Source: Meridianimarinicoccus zhengii (GTDB lineage Bacteria; Pseudomonadota; Alphaproteobacteria; Rhodobacterales; Rhodobacteraceae). Taken from it: a stretch of DNA of 64,000 nucleotides. A model generated the notes under the pieces. That model had not been told where the DNA came from. It was given only the letters and a program-made list of their open reading frames with translations, and ran no database searches. Positions within the stretch are counted from its first letter, which is position 1. Every line of letters starts with the position of its first letter. Of this stretch, positions 25,596 through 33,837 are shown piece after piece. The translations under genes were made by a program, and so were the position numbers. The DNA is taken from assembly GCF_003254465.1 (NCBI RefSeq), contig NZ_QDFI01000017.1, positions 1 to 64,000 on the forward strand, written 5' to 3'.

Positions 25596-26326
25596 CACGG
25601 CACCGCCTGCACGTCGGCGGCAAGGCTGTAACCGCCCGCGCGGATCGTGGCGATGATGCGCGGGCGGGCTGGGTCGTCCTCGATCTTGCGGCGCAGGCGG
25701 CTGACCTGGTTGTCGATGGTGCGGTCGAACACGTCCGCCGCCCTTCCGCTGGTGATGTCCAGAAGCTGGTCGCGCGACAGCACGAAGCGCGGGCGTTCCA
25801 GGAACGCGGTCAGCAGCTTGAATTCGGCGGTGGTCAGCGTCACGTCTCGGCCGTCCTTGTGGGCCAGCGCGCGGGTGTCGGTGTCGAGAACCCAGCCCGC
25901 GAAGGCGTACCTGCGCCCGTCAAGCCCGCCCGCCAGCGGCTCGGGTCGGTCGGACCGGCGCAGGATCGCCTTGATCCGGGCCAGCAATTCACGCGGGTTG
26001 AACGGTTTCACAAGATAATCGTCGGCACCTACCTCCAGCCCTACGATCCGGTCCGTATCCTCGGACAAGGCGCTGAGCATCAGCACCGGCGGCCCGTCGC
26101 CGGTGGCCAGCCGCCGTGCCGCCGACAGCCCGTCCTCGCCCGGCATCATCACGTCGAGCACGACGAGATCGAAGCGGCCCGCGCGCAGGGCCGCGTCCAT
26201 TTCGGGGACGTCCCGCGCGGCGGTGGCGCGCATGCCGTTGCGATCGAGATACCGCACCACCGCGTCGCGGATTTCGCGGTGGTCGTCCACGACAAGGATA
26301 TGGGGCGCGCGTGCGGGGTCGGTCAT
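25595..26326 (-). CDS. OmpR/PhoB-family response regulator
   Basis: Two-domain response regulator, 243 residues. The receiver domain (about 9-122) has the acidic pair in LVVDDHREIRD, phospho-acceptor Asp58 in LVVLDVMMPGEDG and the conserved Lys in YLVKPFNPREL. The winged-helix effector domain (about 145-240) contains LTTAEFKLLTAFLERP and FDRTIDNQVSRLRRKIEDDP, the OmpR recognition helix region. The ATG at 26326 gives a standard N-terminus. The Shine-Dalgarno site is weak, and a GCGGA/TCCGC hairpin lies just upstream at 26341-26355. It is divergent from the EF-hand protein and is the likely binder of the TGTCGC/GCGACA repeats between them. Confidence 0.9.
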   Translation of the reverse strand: MTDPARAPHILVVDDHREIRDAVVRYLDRNGMRATAARDVPEMDAALRAGRFDLVVLDVMMPGEDGLSAARRLATGDGPPVLMLSALSEDTDRIVGLEVGADDYLVKPFNPRELLARIKAILRRSDRPEPLAGGLDGRRYAFAGWVLDTDTRALAHKDGRDVTLTTAEFKLLTAFLERPRFVLSRDQLLDITSGRAADVFDRTIDNQVSRLRRKIEDDPARPRIIATIRAGGYSLAADVQAVP

Positions 26327-26380
26327 GGGGTCTGCATACCGCGGAAAAAGTCCGCAGGGACAAGGTATCGCGTCGCGGCC

Positions 26381-26449
26381 TGTCGCGGGCAGCGGCGCTT
26401 GCGACAGAACGATACAATTCTGGTGGCGGTCCGGCAATCTTCTGCGACA
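26381..26449. promoter_or_regulatory. Repeated GCGACA elements in the RR / EF-hand divergent promoter
   Basis: TGTCGC at 26381-26386 and GCGACA at 26401-26406 form an inverted repeat with a 14-nt spacer. A third GCGACA occurs at 26444-26449 in the same direction as the second. A separate inverted repeat CAGAA-N8-TTCTG lies at 26405-26422. OmpR-type regulators bind repeated hexamers, so this 173-bp region is a plausible target of the adjacent response regulator. Confidence 0.45.
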
Positions 26450-26499
26450 CGGGTCCCCCATCTCTGGCGCACCGAAACACGGACCGAAGAGGAAAGACC

Positions 26500-27006
26500 A
26501 TGACACGCAAGACAATCCTGATGCTTGGCGCCGCCGCCATGATCGCTGCCACCGCCATCGCCGCAAGCGCGCATGACGATGGCCGCGCCCGCGGCGGCCC
26601 CGGGCACATGATGCAGGGCGAACACGCGCCGGGCATGCCGGGACACGGCGGGCCAGGCATGAAGCGGCGCGGCGCCGGTGGACCGATGGGCATGGCCGAC
26701 AGCCCCGTCTTCGGGGCCTTTGATGCCGATGCCGATGGCCGGGTCAGCGCGGCCGAGGCCGAGGCGGGCCTTGCCGGGCTGCTGGCGACCCATGACGCGG
26801 ATGGAGACGGCAGCCTGTCGCGGGACGAGTTCGACGCCGTCTTCGCCGCGTTCACCCGTCATCGTGCCGCGCGGCCCTTCGCCATGCTCGACGCCGATGA
26901 AAACGGCCAGATCGATGCAGAGGAGATCCGGTTCCCCGCCGAGATGATGGCCCGCCGGGAACGGATGCACGATGCCCTGCCCGATGCGGGCGGCGCGCGC
27001 CAGTAA
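26500..27006 (+). CDS. His/Met-rich periplasmic EF-hand protein
   Basis: Secreted protein of 168 residues with a signal peptide (MTRKTILMLGAAAMIAATAI, cleavage near ASAHD). The first mature segment (about 25-68) is rich in His, Met, Gly and Pro (for example GHMMQGEHAPGMPGHGGPGM), a composition typical of copper or other soft-metal binding. Three complete 12-residue EF-hand loops follow: 75-86 (DADADGRVSAAE), 99-110 (DADGDGSLSRDE) and 131-142 (DADENGQIDAEE), all with acidic residues at 1, 3, 5 and Glu at 12. It should bind calcium and possibly another metal in the periplasm. The start is supported by GAGGAAAG upstream. It is divergent from a two-component system, and a sensing or buffering role is inferred. 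Confidence 0.85.
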   Translation: MTRKTILMLGAAAMIAATAIAASAHDDGRARGGPGHMMQGEHAPGMPGHGGPGMKRRGAGGPMGMADSPVFGAFDADADGRVSAAEAEAGLAGLLATHDADGDGSLSRDEFDAVFAAFTRHRAARPFAMLDADENGQIDAEEIRFPAEMMARRERMHDALPDAGGARQ

Positions 27007-27032
27007 CGGCCGTGCATCTTTTTTGCGCATGG

Positions 27033-27064
27033 GGTCGGGGCCGGGTGTCGGCCCGGCCCCGACC
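27033..27064. terminator. Strong hairpin between EF-hand gene and livF-type gene
   Basis: Perfect 13-bp stem (GGTCGGGGCCGGG paired with its complement) and a 6-nt loop between two convergent genes. No T-run follows on either strand; a T6 run at 27019-27024 precedes it on the plus strand. It is a probable bidirectional transcription barrier. Confidence 0.6.
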
Positions 27065-27088
27065 AGCACCAAGTCAGTTCCGGGTAAC

Positions 27089-27844
27089 TCAGATGGCGAG
27101 GTATTCGGCGCGCATCTCGGCGTTGTCCAGCACTTCGGCCGCGCTGCCGTCGAACACGATCTGCCCGCCTTCGAGGATGATCGCGCGGTCGGCCAACTCC
27201 AGCGCGCGCACCGCGTTCTGTTCCACCAGCACGGTGGTCATGCCCTGTTCCTTGATGTGCTTCAGCGTCTTCTCGATCTCGTCCACGATCACCGGCGCCA
27301 GGCCCTCATAGGGTTCGTCCAGCAGCAGCACCTTGATGTCGCGCGCCAGCGCACGGGCGATGGACAGCATCTGCTGTTCGCCCCCCGACAGGGTCGTGCC
27401 CTCCTGCCGGCGGCGTTCGCCCAGCCGCGGGAACAGGTCGTAGACCCGGTCGATGGACCAGCCGATGGGCGGCGCGATCTGCGCCAGTTGCAGGTTCTCC
27501 TCCACCGTCAGGCCGGGGATGATGCGTCGATCCTCGGGCACGAGGCCGAGGCCCGCCACCGCGGCCTCGTGGCTGGTCATCTTGTGCAACGCCTGGTGGT
27601 CGAGCCAGATCTCGCCATGGGTGACGGCGGGGCTGCCCAGCCGCGCGATGGACCGCAGGGTCGATGTCTTGCCCGCCCCGTTGCGTCCCAGCAGGGCGAG
27701 GATCTCGCCCTCGTGCACGTTGAAGCTGATGCCCTGCACGATGTAGCTTTCGCCATAATAGGCATGCATGTCGTAGACCGACAGGAAGGCGGGCGCGGTC
27801 GCTGCCCGGTTCGCATTCTTCGAGAAATCCGTCTTGGCGTTCAT
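27089..27844 (-). CDS. livF: LivF-type ABC transporter ATP-binding protein
   Basis: One of two ATPases of a branched-chain-amino-acid-type (HAAT) ABC importer, 251 residues. Walker A is LLGRNGAGKTSTL, the signature is TLSGGEQQMLSIARAL, Walker B is VLLLDEPYEGLAP, and the switch His is replaced by Gln in VLVEQNA, which is normal for LivF. The start at 27844 was chosen for AGGAG 7 nt upstream; a longer frame upstream is a read-through of another frame. It has an N-terminal extension of about 20 residues before the ATPase core. It is the last gene of SBP-livH-livM-livG-livF. Substrate is unknown; amino acids, amides or urea are common for this class. Confidence 0.88.
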   Translation of the reverse strand: MNAKTDFSKNANRAATAPAFLSVYDMHAYYGESYIVQGISFNVHEGEILALLGRNGAGKTSTLRSIARLGSPAVTHGEIWLDHQALHKMTSHEAAVAGLGLVPEDRRIIPGLTVEENLQLAQIAPPIGWSIDRVYDLFPRLGERRRQEGTTLSGGEQQMLSIARALARDIKVLLLDEPYEGLAPVIVDEIEKTLKHIKEQGMTTVLVEQNAVRALELADRAIILEGGQIVFDGSAAEVLDNAEMRAEYLAI

Positions 27845-27878
27845 GGTGTCGCTCCTGTCGGGCGCGGATGGGGTCATG

Positions 27879-28634
27879 TCACGCGGCATGGCCGAGATAG
27901 GCTTCCTGCACCTTGGGATGGCCCTTGATGTTCTCGGGCACGTCTTCCACCAGCGGCGATCCCTGCGCCAGCACGGTGATCCGCTCGGCCAGGCTGAACA
28001 CCACGTGCATGTCGTGTTCGATGATGACCATGGTGATCGGACGCGACTGCTTGATCTGGCGCAGCAACTCGATCGTGTTGTTGGTGTCGGCCCGCGCCAT
28101 TCCGGCGGTCGGTTCGTCCAGCAGCAACAGGCGCGGCTGCTGCACGAGGCACATGGCCATTTCCAGCCGCCGCTTGTCACCCCGCGACAGGGATGCGGCG
28201 TGCATGTCGCGCTTGTCGGTCATGTTGACCTCGTCCAGCATCGCGGCGGCCTGTGCCACGATATCGGCCTCGTCCATCATGTGTTCATAGGCGTGCATCC
28301 GGAACGGTCCGTCGCGCTTGGCCAGACAGGGGATCATCACGTTCTCGAACACGGTCAGGTCGCCAAAGATCTCGGGCGTCTGGAAGACGCGGCTGATCCC
28401 CATCTGGTTGATCTCGTGCGCCTTGCGTCCCAGCACGCTCTGGCCGTCGAACAGCACGGACCCGGTATCGGGGATCAGCTTGCCCACGAGACAGTTCAGC
28501 AGCGTGGACTTGCCCGCCCCGTTCGGCCCGATGATCGCGTGCACGCTGTTTTCCGCGATGGACAGGTTCACGTTGCCGAGCGCCTGTAGACCGCCGAACC
28601 GCTTGTTGACGTCCTTGACTTCGAGAATTCCCAT
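27879..28634 (-). CDS. livG: LivG-type ABC transporter ATP-binding protein
   Basis: Second ATPase of the HAAT-type importer, 251 residues. Walker A is IIGPNGAGKSTLLNCL, the Q-loop region is SRVFQTPEIFGDLTV, and Walker B is LLLLDEPTAGMARAD. The C-loop reads SLSRGDKRRLEMAM, so the usual LSGG/LSHG motif is LSRGD, a mild variant seen in some LivG proteins. The switch His is in VIIEHDMHVVF. It lies 12 bp downstream of livM and 34 bp upstream of livF, in one operon. Confidence 0.88.
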   Translation of the reverse strand: MGILEVKDVNKRFGGLQALGNVNLSIAENSVHAIIGPNGAGKSTLLNCLVGKLIPDTGSVLFDGQSVLGRKAHEINQMGISRVFQTPEIFGDLTVFENVMIPCLAKRDGPFRMHAYEHMMDEADIVAQAAAMLDEVNMTDKRDMHAASLSRGDKRRLEMAMCLVQQPRLLLLDEPTAGMARADTNNTIELLRQIKQSRPITMVIIEHDMHVVFSLAERITVLAQGSPLVEDVPENIKGHPKVQEAYLGHAA

Positions 28635-28646
28635 GGGGTGCGCTCC

Positions 28647-29864
28647 TTATTCGCCCGGATGGGGGCTGGGCTGCGGGCTGCGACGGTCGGAATCCGGGCC
28701 GCGTCGGGCGGGCCGCTTGCGTCGGAACAGGCGGGCGATGCGTTGGCCGCCTTCGACAAGTCCGCCGGGCAGGAAGATCACGACGAGCATGAACATCAGG
28801 CCCAGCGTCAGCAGCCAGCCGTCACCCACGAACATCTGCGCCACCGCCACCGCCGCGCCCTGCAGGCCGTCGGGCAGGAAATCGAACATGGCGTTCAGGT
28901 CGCGTTCGTTGAGGCGCGAGAAGATGTTCTCGAAATACTTGATCATGCCCGCGCCCAGCACTGGGCCGATCAGGGTGCCTGCCCCGCCGAGGATCGTCAT
29001 CAGAACGACCTCGCCGCTCGCGGTCCAGAACATGCGGTCGGCACCGGCCAGCGGATCGACCGCCACCATCAGCCCGCCCGCGAGCCCTGCGTACATCCCC
29101 GAGATCACGAAGGCCGCGAGGGTATAGGGCTTGGGGTTCAGGCCTGTATAGTTCATGCGCTGCTGGTTCGACTTCACGGCCCGCAGCATCATCCCGAAGG
29201 GCGAGCGGAAGATGCGGATCGACAGGTAGAACGCCACCAGCATCAGCGTCGCGCAGAAATAATAGCCGAAGTTGAAGGTGAAAACCCAGCCGCCCATGGC
29301 CCAGTCGAACCCGTCGCGCATGGTGATACCGAAGAAATTCACCGCCGGGATGGAATTGCCCGCGGCGCCGTCCAGGATGCGCGGATCGCTCAGCGACAGT
29401 TGCAGACCGCTTTCGCCCGCGGTGATCGGCGTCAGCACCGAATACGCGAGCGCGAATGACATCTGCGCGAAGGCCAGCGTCAGGATCGAGAAATAGATCC
29501 CCGACCGGCGCAGGCAGATGAACCCGATCACCAGCGACGCCAGTCCCGCGATGACGGTCGACGCGATGATCGCCGGCACGATGTTCACCGTCAGCAGTTT
29601 CATCATCCAGACACCCGCATAGGACCCGATCCCCAGGAACGCTGCATGCCCGAAGGACAGGTAGCCGGTCAGCCCGAACAGGATGTTGAAGCCGATGGCG
29701 AAGATCCCGAAGATCACGAAACGCTGCATCAGGTCCGGGTAGCCCGCGTTGAAGCGTGCGAGTCCCGACGCATCTGGAAATGGGTTCAGCAGGAAGGGCG
29801 CGAACACCACCAGCCCCAGCACGACGAGGAACAGGGTCAGGTCCTTGCGGTTCAGTCCGAGCAT
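28647..29864 (-). CDS. livM: LivM-type ABC transporter permease
   Basis: Membrane component of the HAAT-type importer, 405 residues, longer than a typical LivM (about 320-380). About ten hydrophobic spans are visible, starting with [18 protein letters not shown]. The family motif [18 protein letters not shown] is intact, as is the ATPase-coupling region [19 protein letters not shown]. The extra length comes from a loop at about 150-190 ([20 protein letters not shown]) and a basic C-terminal tail (RRKRPARRG). It is tightly packed: 3 bp after livH and 12 bp before livG. Confidence 0.88.
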   Translation of the reverse strand: MLGLNRKDLTLFLVVLGLVVFAPFLLNPFPDASGLARFNAGYPDLMQRFVIFGIFAIGFNILFGLTGYLSFGHAAFLGIGSYAGVWMMKLLTVNIVPAIIASTVIAGLASLVIGFICLRRSGIYFSILTLAFAQMSFALAYSVLTPITAGESGLQLSLSDPRILDGAAGNSIPAVNFFGITMRDGFDWAMGGWVFTFNFGYYFCATLMLVAFYLSIRIFRSPFGMMLRAVKSNQQRMNYTGLNPKPYTLAAFVISGMYAGLAGGLMVAVDPLAGADRMFWTASGEVVLMTILGGAGTLIGPVLGAGMIKYFENIFSRLNERDLNAMFDFLPDGLQGAAVAVAQMFVGDGWLLTLGLMFMLVVIFLPGGLVEGGQRIARLFRRKRPARRGPDSDRRSPQPSPHPGE

Positions 29865-29867
29865 GGG

Positions 29868-30899
29868 TCAGTCCTCCATCACGCCCTTGCGGCCCATCAG
29901 CCCGCGCGGCCGCACCAGAAGCACGATGATCGCCACGAGATAGATGATGACCTGGTTGATGCCCGGGATCAGTGCGATCACGGCGCCCATGGATGCGAAG
30001 CTTTCGATGATGCCGAGCAGGAACCCGGCCAGCACCGCGCCCGGCAGACTGCCCATGCCGCCCACAACGACCACCACGAAGCTGAGCACGAGGAAATTCA
30101 TCCCCATGTCGTAGTTCGGGGCGACGATGGGCGCGTACATCACCCCGGCAAGCCCCGCGACCACGGCCGCCAGCCCGAACATGATCGTGAAGCGCCGGTC
30201 GATGTTGATGCCCAGCAGCCCTACGGTCTCCCGGTCGGCCATGCCGGCGCGCACCACCATTCCGAATGTCGTGAACCGGAGAAACGCGAAGATCCCCCCG
30301 ATGATGACCGCGGCGAAGCCGAAATAGACGAGCCGCCAGTAGGGGTAGATGATGGTGAACGGGTCGAACCCCAGCATCACGCCGAAATCGAACGACCCGC
30401 GAAACGCGTCGGGTGCGGGCACGGGGATCGGGTTGGCGCCGAAGAAATACTTGATGATCTGCTGCAGCACGATGGCCAGCCCGAAGGTCACGAGGATCTG
30501 GTCGGCATGGGGCCGCTTGTAGAAATGCTTGATGAGCCCACGTTCCATGACGATGCCCACCACGGCCATGACGGGGATCGCCAGCAGGATGGCCAGCGGC
30601 ACCGACCAGTCGATCAGGACACCGCCCACCGTCTCGCCGAACCACGCCTCCACATAGGGCACCTCGACCTTGAGCGGATTCCCAAGGAAATCGGTCCGCG
30701 ACTCGTCCACCGTGGAAAAGGAGGCCGAGAAAAATGCCTGCAGCGTCACGGCGCAAAAGGCCCCCAGCGCGAACAGCACGCCATGGGCGAAGTTGACCAC
30801 GCCCAGCGTGCCGAAGATCAGCGTGAGCCCGAGCGCGATCAGCGCATAGGCCGACCCTTTGTCGAGCCCGTTGAGCACCTGAAGGATTATCGCGTCCAT
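29868..30899 (-). CDS. livH: LivH-type ABC transporter permease
   Basis: Partner permease of the HAAT-type importer, 343 residues. The start MDAIILQVLNGLDKGSAYAL and the signature GLTLIFGTLGVVNFAHGVLF are typical LivH. GLLGINIDRRFTIMFGLAAV is the coupling and following-span region. A periplasmic insert of about 45 residues (about 55-100, including FSTVDESRTDFLGNPLK) makes it longer than E. coli LivH (308). The ATG at 30899 was chosen because an upstream in-frame start would place two intercistronic hairpins inside the gene. The upstream gap to the binding-protein gene is 108 bp. Confidence 0.88.
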   Translation of the reverse strand: MDAIILQVLNGLDKGSAYALIALGLTLIFGTLGVVNFAHGVLFALGAFCAVTLQAFFSASFSTVDESRTDFLGNPLKVEVPYVEAWFGETVGGVLIDWSVPLAILLAIPVMAVVGIVMERGLIKHFYKRPHADQILVTFGLAIVLQQIIKYFFGANPIPVPAPDAFRGSFDFGVMLGFDPFTIIYPYWRLVYFGFAAVIIGGIFAFLRFTTFGMVVRAGMADRETVGLLGINIDRRFTIMFGLAAVVAGLAGVMYAPIVAPNYDMGMNFLVLSFVVVVVGGMGSLPGAVLAGFLLGIIESFASMGAVIALIPGINQVIIYLVAIIVLLVRPRGLMGRKGVMED

Positions 30900-30924
30900 C
30901 CTTGCCACCTTTTCGAAAATAGGC

Positions 30925-30991
30925 CCGCCGACCCCGTGTCGCGGGGGCGGCGGTACGGTTGGCACGCTCCGGGGTGCGTGTCCGGAGCGTG
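30925..30991 (-). other. Two tandem intercistronic hairpins between binding-protein gene and livH
   Basis: In transcription order the first hairpin (30991-30963) has a perfect 10-bp stem CACGCTCCGG / CCGGAGCGTG and a 9-nt loop. The second (30953-30925) has two stem blocks of 6 and 5 bp around one mismatch and a 5-nt loop. Both lie after the binding-protein stop and before livH. They probably stabilise or partly terminate the message so that binding protein exceeds permease. Confidence 0.6.
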
Positions 30992-31007
30992 ACGGATCGG
31001 ATCGGGG

Positions 31008-32405
31008 TCAGGCGCCCGGGTTGCACTCGCCCAGCTGGCCGCCCGCGAATTGCGGGTGGTCGGGCTCGTACCAGACCTGTGCGACCGGGGTGACCTCGAC
31101 GACCTCGAGCAGGTCGAATTCCGATTCCGGCTCTTCCTTGCCGCGCACCACGAGCACGTCCTTGAAGCATTGGTGATCTGCGGCGCGGTAGAGCGTCGGG
31201 CCGTTGCCGAGCCCGTCGAAGACGAACCCGCGGTTGGATGCCGAGTCGATGCCGGGCAGGCTGTCGTCGCCTTCCAGCGCCTCCACGACCGCGCAGGGGT
31301 TGAACGACCCGGCCCGTTCCACGGCGTCGGCATAGAGCAGCGTCTGGCAATAGACCGTGTGCGCGGCCTGGCTCGGCGGGAAGCCGTACTTGGTGCCGAA
31401 GGACCGGGTGAAGACCTGGCTCGCCTCGTCGGGCAGCGACCAGTGCCAGTTGGTGGACCCGAAGATGCCCTTGATGTTCTCACCCGCGCCGCGCGCCATC
31501 AGCCGCGAGAAGAGCGGCACGACGATCTGGAAGTCCTTGCCGTTGGCCTGTGCCTCGCGCAGTCCGAACTGCACCGCATTGGTCAGCGAGTTCACCATGT
31601 CGCCGCCGTAATGCACCAGCACCAGCGTATCGGCGCCGGATCCCAGCACCGGCGTCAGGTAGGACGAGAAATCCCCCTGCCCCAGCGGCGTCAGCACCTT
31701 GTTCACGGTTTCCCAGCCAACGCCCTCGGTCGCCTCGGAAATCGCCTGCTCGGTGGTGTAGCCCCAGTTGTAGTCGGCGGTCAGGTAATACGCCTTGCGG
31801 TCGGCCCCGTAGGCATTCGCCAGCACCGGCGCCAGCGCCGCGCCCGACATGTAGGAATTGAAGAAATGGCGGAAGCCGTTGGCGCGGCGATCCTTGCCGG
31901 TCGTGTCGTTGGCGTGGGTCAGGCCCGCCATGAACATCACGCCCGCCTCCTGGCACAGCGCCTGCACCGCCACCGCGACGCCCGAGGACGACCCGCCGGT
32001 GATCATCACCGCGCCGTCCTTTTCGATCATCGACCGGGCCGAGGCGCGCGATGCGTCGGTGTTGGTCTGTGTGTCGCCGGTGACATATTCGACGCGCTTG
32101 CCGAGGATGCCGTTGCCGGTCAGGACCGTGCGCGACCCGTCCGCGTAGCGGAAGGTTTCCAGCATGCCGTTGTCGGCCCCGGTGCCGTTCAGATGCTCGA
32201 CCGCAAGCTCGTAGGCGCGCAGCTGGTCCGCGCCCTCGTCGGCATAGGCGCCCGATTGCGGCACGTTGAAGCCGAGCATGACGGTGTCGCCCGTCGGTTC
32301 GTTGGTAAAGGCGTGCGCCCGGCTGGTGAAGATGGTCGGCAGCGCGAGTGCGCCACCAGCGACCGCGCTTGTCTTCAGCAGACGGCGGCGGGTGAAGTTG
32401 GACAT
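31008..32405 (-). CDS. HAAT-type ABC transporter substrate-binding protein, Tat-exported
   Basis: Periplasmic binding protein of the LivJ/urea/amide class (periplasmic-binding family 6), 465 residues, larger than LivJ (about 370). It has a twin-arginine signal, TRRRLLKTSAVAGGALALP with a cleavage region near FTSRAHA, so it is probably exported folded. Core features are MLGFNVPQSGAYADEGADQ, GGSSSGVAVAVQALCQEAG and YYLTADYNWGYTTEQA. Three cysteines at the C-terminal half (including PCAVVE and HQCFKD) could form a disulfide. It is the first gene of its operon. The ligand is not identifiable; size and Tat export resemble amide- or urea-type systems more than leucine-type ones. Confidence 0.85.
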   Translation of the reverse strand: MSNFTRRRLLKTSAVAGGALALPTIFTSRAHAFTNEPTGDTVMLGFNVPQSGAYADEGADQLRAYELAVEHLNGTGADNGMLETFRYADGSRTVLTGNGILGKRVEYVTGDTQTNTDASRASARSMIEKDGAVMITGGSSSGVAVAVQALCQEAGVMFMAGLTHANDTTGKDRRANGFRHFFNSYMSGAALAPVLANAYGADRKAYYLTADYNWGYTTEQAISEATEGVGWETVNKVLTPLGQGDFSSYLTPVLGSGADTLVLVHYGGDMVNSLTNAVQFGLREAQANGKDFQIVVPLFSRLMARGAGENIKGIFGSTNWHWSLPDEASQVFTRSFGTKYGFPPSQAAHTVYCQTLLYADAVERAGSFNPCAVVEALEGDDSLPGIDSASNRGFVFDGLGNGPTLYRAADHQCFKDVLVVRGKEEPESEFDLLEVVEVTPVAQVWYEPDHPQFAGGQLGECNPGA

Positions 32406-33032
32406 GGTCGACCTCCCTGGGTTCTCGTTGTTCGTATCAACCCCTTCGCCCCGACCACGGGGCTGATCACAGCGTCCGCGGTTTGGTCAATTCACACAAC
32501 AAATCCTTTGAATGGCTTGCATTTTTTGTAAACGAATGAACTGCCGTGGCCGATTTCTTGTAAAAGTCTTTTTGTCGCAGTGCAGAATGTGCGACGCTGC
32601 GCCGCAGCTTGCCCTTGACCGGAAACGCGGAATCGGCGCAGCGCGATGCGCGGGAATTCAGGGTCCGGGCGGCATCCGCGACTCCCAAGGGCGCCACGCA
32701 TGGCCGGGTTCCACACGTCTGGCGGGAATGCGGGGGGCAGGACGCCAGGAACGCGGGCCACCGGTCGCAGAATCGGCAGGTCGGTACGGACGGCGGTCCA
32801 CGGCACGGCGGCCCGTGTCACGGTTGCCGCACTGCCGCCGCAGGGATCGCACGGCCCGCCTACCGGTGCCCCGCGTGCCCGGCCTGTGGCCGCCCGCGGT
32901 GCATGGCGGCAAGGTCCGCGCCTCTGCCAGTCCTCCGCGCGTGCGATCGCCCCGCGCTCCGCCCGGCCGTCATGTTGGCGCAGGGGCCGTCCGCCGACTT
33001 GCGCCGCGCCGTGGCGCCCTCTTGCGCGCGGA
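32406..33032. other. 627-bp gap with AT-rich promoter island
   Basis: No gene is convincing here. The part nearest the binding-protein gene contains an AT-rich island (about 32480-32595, near 39% GC by hand count against a GC-rich background). It has a direct repeat TTGTAAA at 32526-32532 and 32558-32564, and an inverted repeat GTCGCA/TGCGAC at 32574-32595. The island probably carries the Liv-operon promoter. The remaining roughly 430 bp is GC-rich with no structure I can name. Confidence 0.5.
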
Positions 33033-33416
33033 TCACCGCACGGGGATGCGCACCCGCAAGACCCCGAGCGACAGCTCCATCCGGAGACTGTCCGTGGTGA
33101 CCCCGTGCGATACCGGCAGTCGCACGACGAAGTCGTGGCGGTCGTCGTCGCGCTCGGCCTGACGGCGTTCCGCGCGTTCGTCGCCCTGCCCGGCCGCATG
33201 CGCCACCTTGCCCTCGATGTGGATGAACCCGTCCTCGACCCGTGCCGACAGTTCCTCTTCCCTGAATCCGGGCACGTCGAGCCGAATGACGATAGCCTGG
33301 TCCGTCTCGAATACCTTCACCTTCGGCAGATCACCGTCGAGCCGGTCTGCGTCGGCCCGCAGGTCGGCATAGAGAGAGGCCCAGAAATTTTGATCACCGG
33401 TGTCGGTCGCGCACAT
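33033..33416 (-). CDS. Small heat shock protein (Hsp20/alpha-crystallin family)
   Basis: Cytoplasmic ATP-independent chaperone, 127 residues, slightly short for the family. The alpha-crystallin domain covers about 30-125: KVKVFETDQAIVIRLDVPGF and the strand DGFIHIEGKVAHA. It ends in MELSLGVLRVRIPVR, which holds the G-V/I-L motif but has no C-terminal I-x-I extension. A charged loop ERAERRQAERDDDRHD replaces the usual short loop. The ATG at 33416 was chosen because the conserved region starts soon after; an upstream in-frame ATG at 33491 has no clear support. It is divergent from the CheB-CheR hybrid gene. Confidence 0.75.
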   Translation of the reverse strand: MCATDTGDQNFWASLYADLRADADRLDGDLPKVKVFETDQAIVIRLDVPGFREEELSARVEDGFIHIEGKVAHAAGQGDERAERRQAERDDDRHDFVVRLPVSHGVTTDSLRMELSLGVLRVRIPVR

Positions 33417-33837
33417 CTTCTTAGGCCCTTGCTTTAATGGTTCGCTGCCCGCAACGCCGCGACGTATACGGGGCCGAAAGACCGCCATCACACCCGCGGA
33501 CGCGGTTGCCCGACCGGTGCCAACGGGCGCAGGGCGCTATCGCTCGACAGCAGCAAGATTACTATCTCAGGCCGCGGCACTCCAGCCACAACGACCTGCC
33601 AAGATCATTCGCCGCAGCGGCAACAGAATCCTGCCCCCGTGCAAGCCCAATCTTGCACCGGTCTCGCCGCGACTCCGTCTGTCTGCGGCGCGCCATGGTC
33701 GGACCCGGTGTCCGCGCCGCCCCATCGCTGCCGGGCGACTCCGCTGCGCCCGGTTGCGGCCCGCCCCTTCGGTCCGGCGAGCCGTTCCCGAAAGGGTTGC
33801 ACGGACAAAACCGCCGCGCAATAACCGTGCAGATGTG
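33417..33837. other. 421-bp divergent promoter region, with a 20-bp inverted repeat
   Basis: This separates the Hsp20 gene (minus) from the CheB-CheR hybrid (plus). It contains a perfect inverted repeat GTGCAAG-N6-CTTGCAC at 33639-33658. No heat-shock or general-stress promoter could be recognised with confidence. Open frames across it lack family features and are not called. Confidence 0.45.

Noticed and set aside
28822-31350. 842-codon minus-strand frame crossing livM, livH and the binding-protein gene
   Set aside because: It crosses three real genes in another frame and has low-complexity Arg/Gly/Ala composition.
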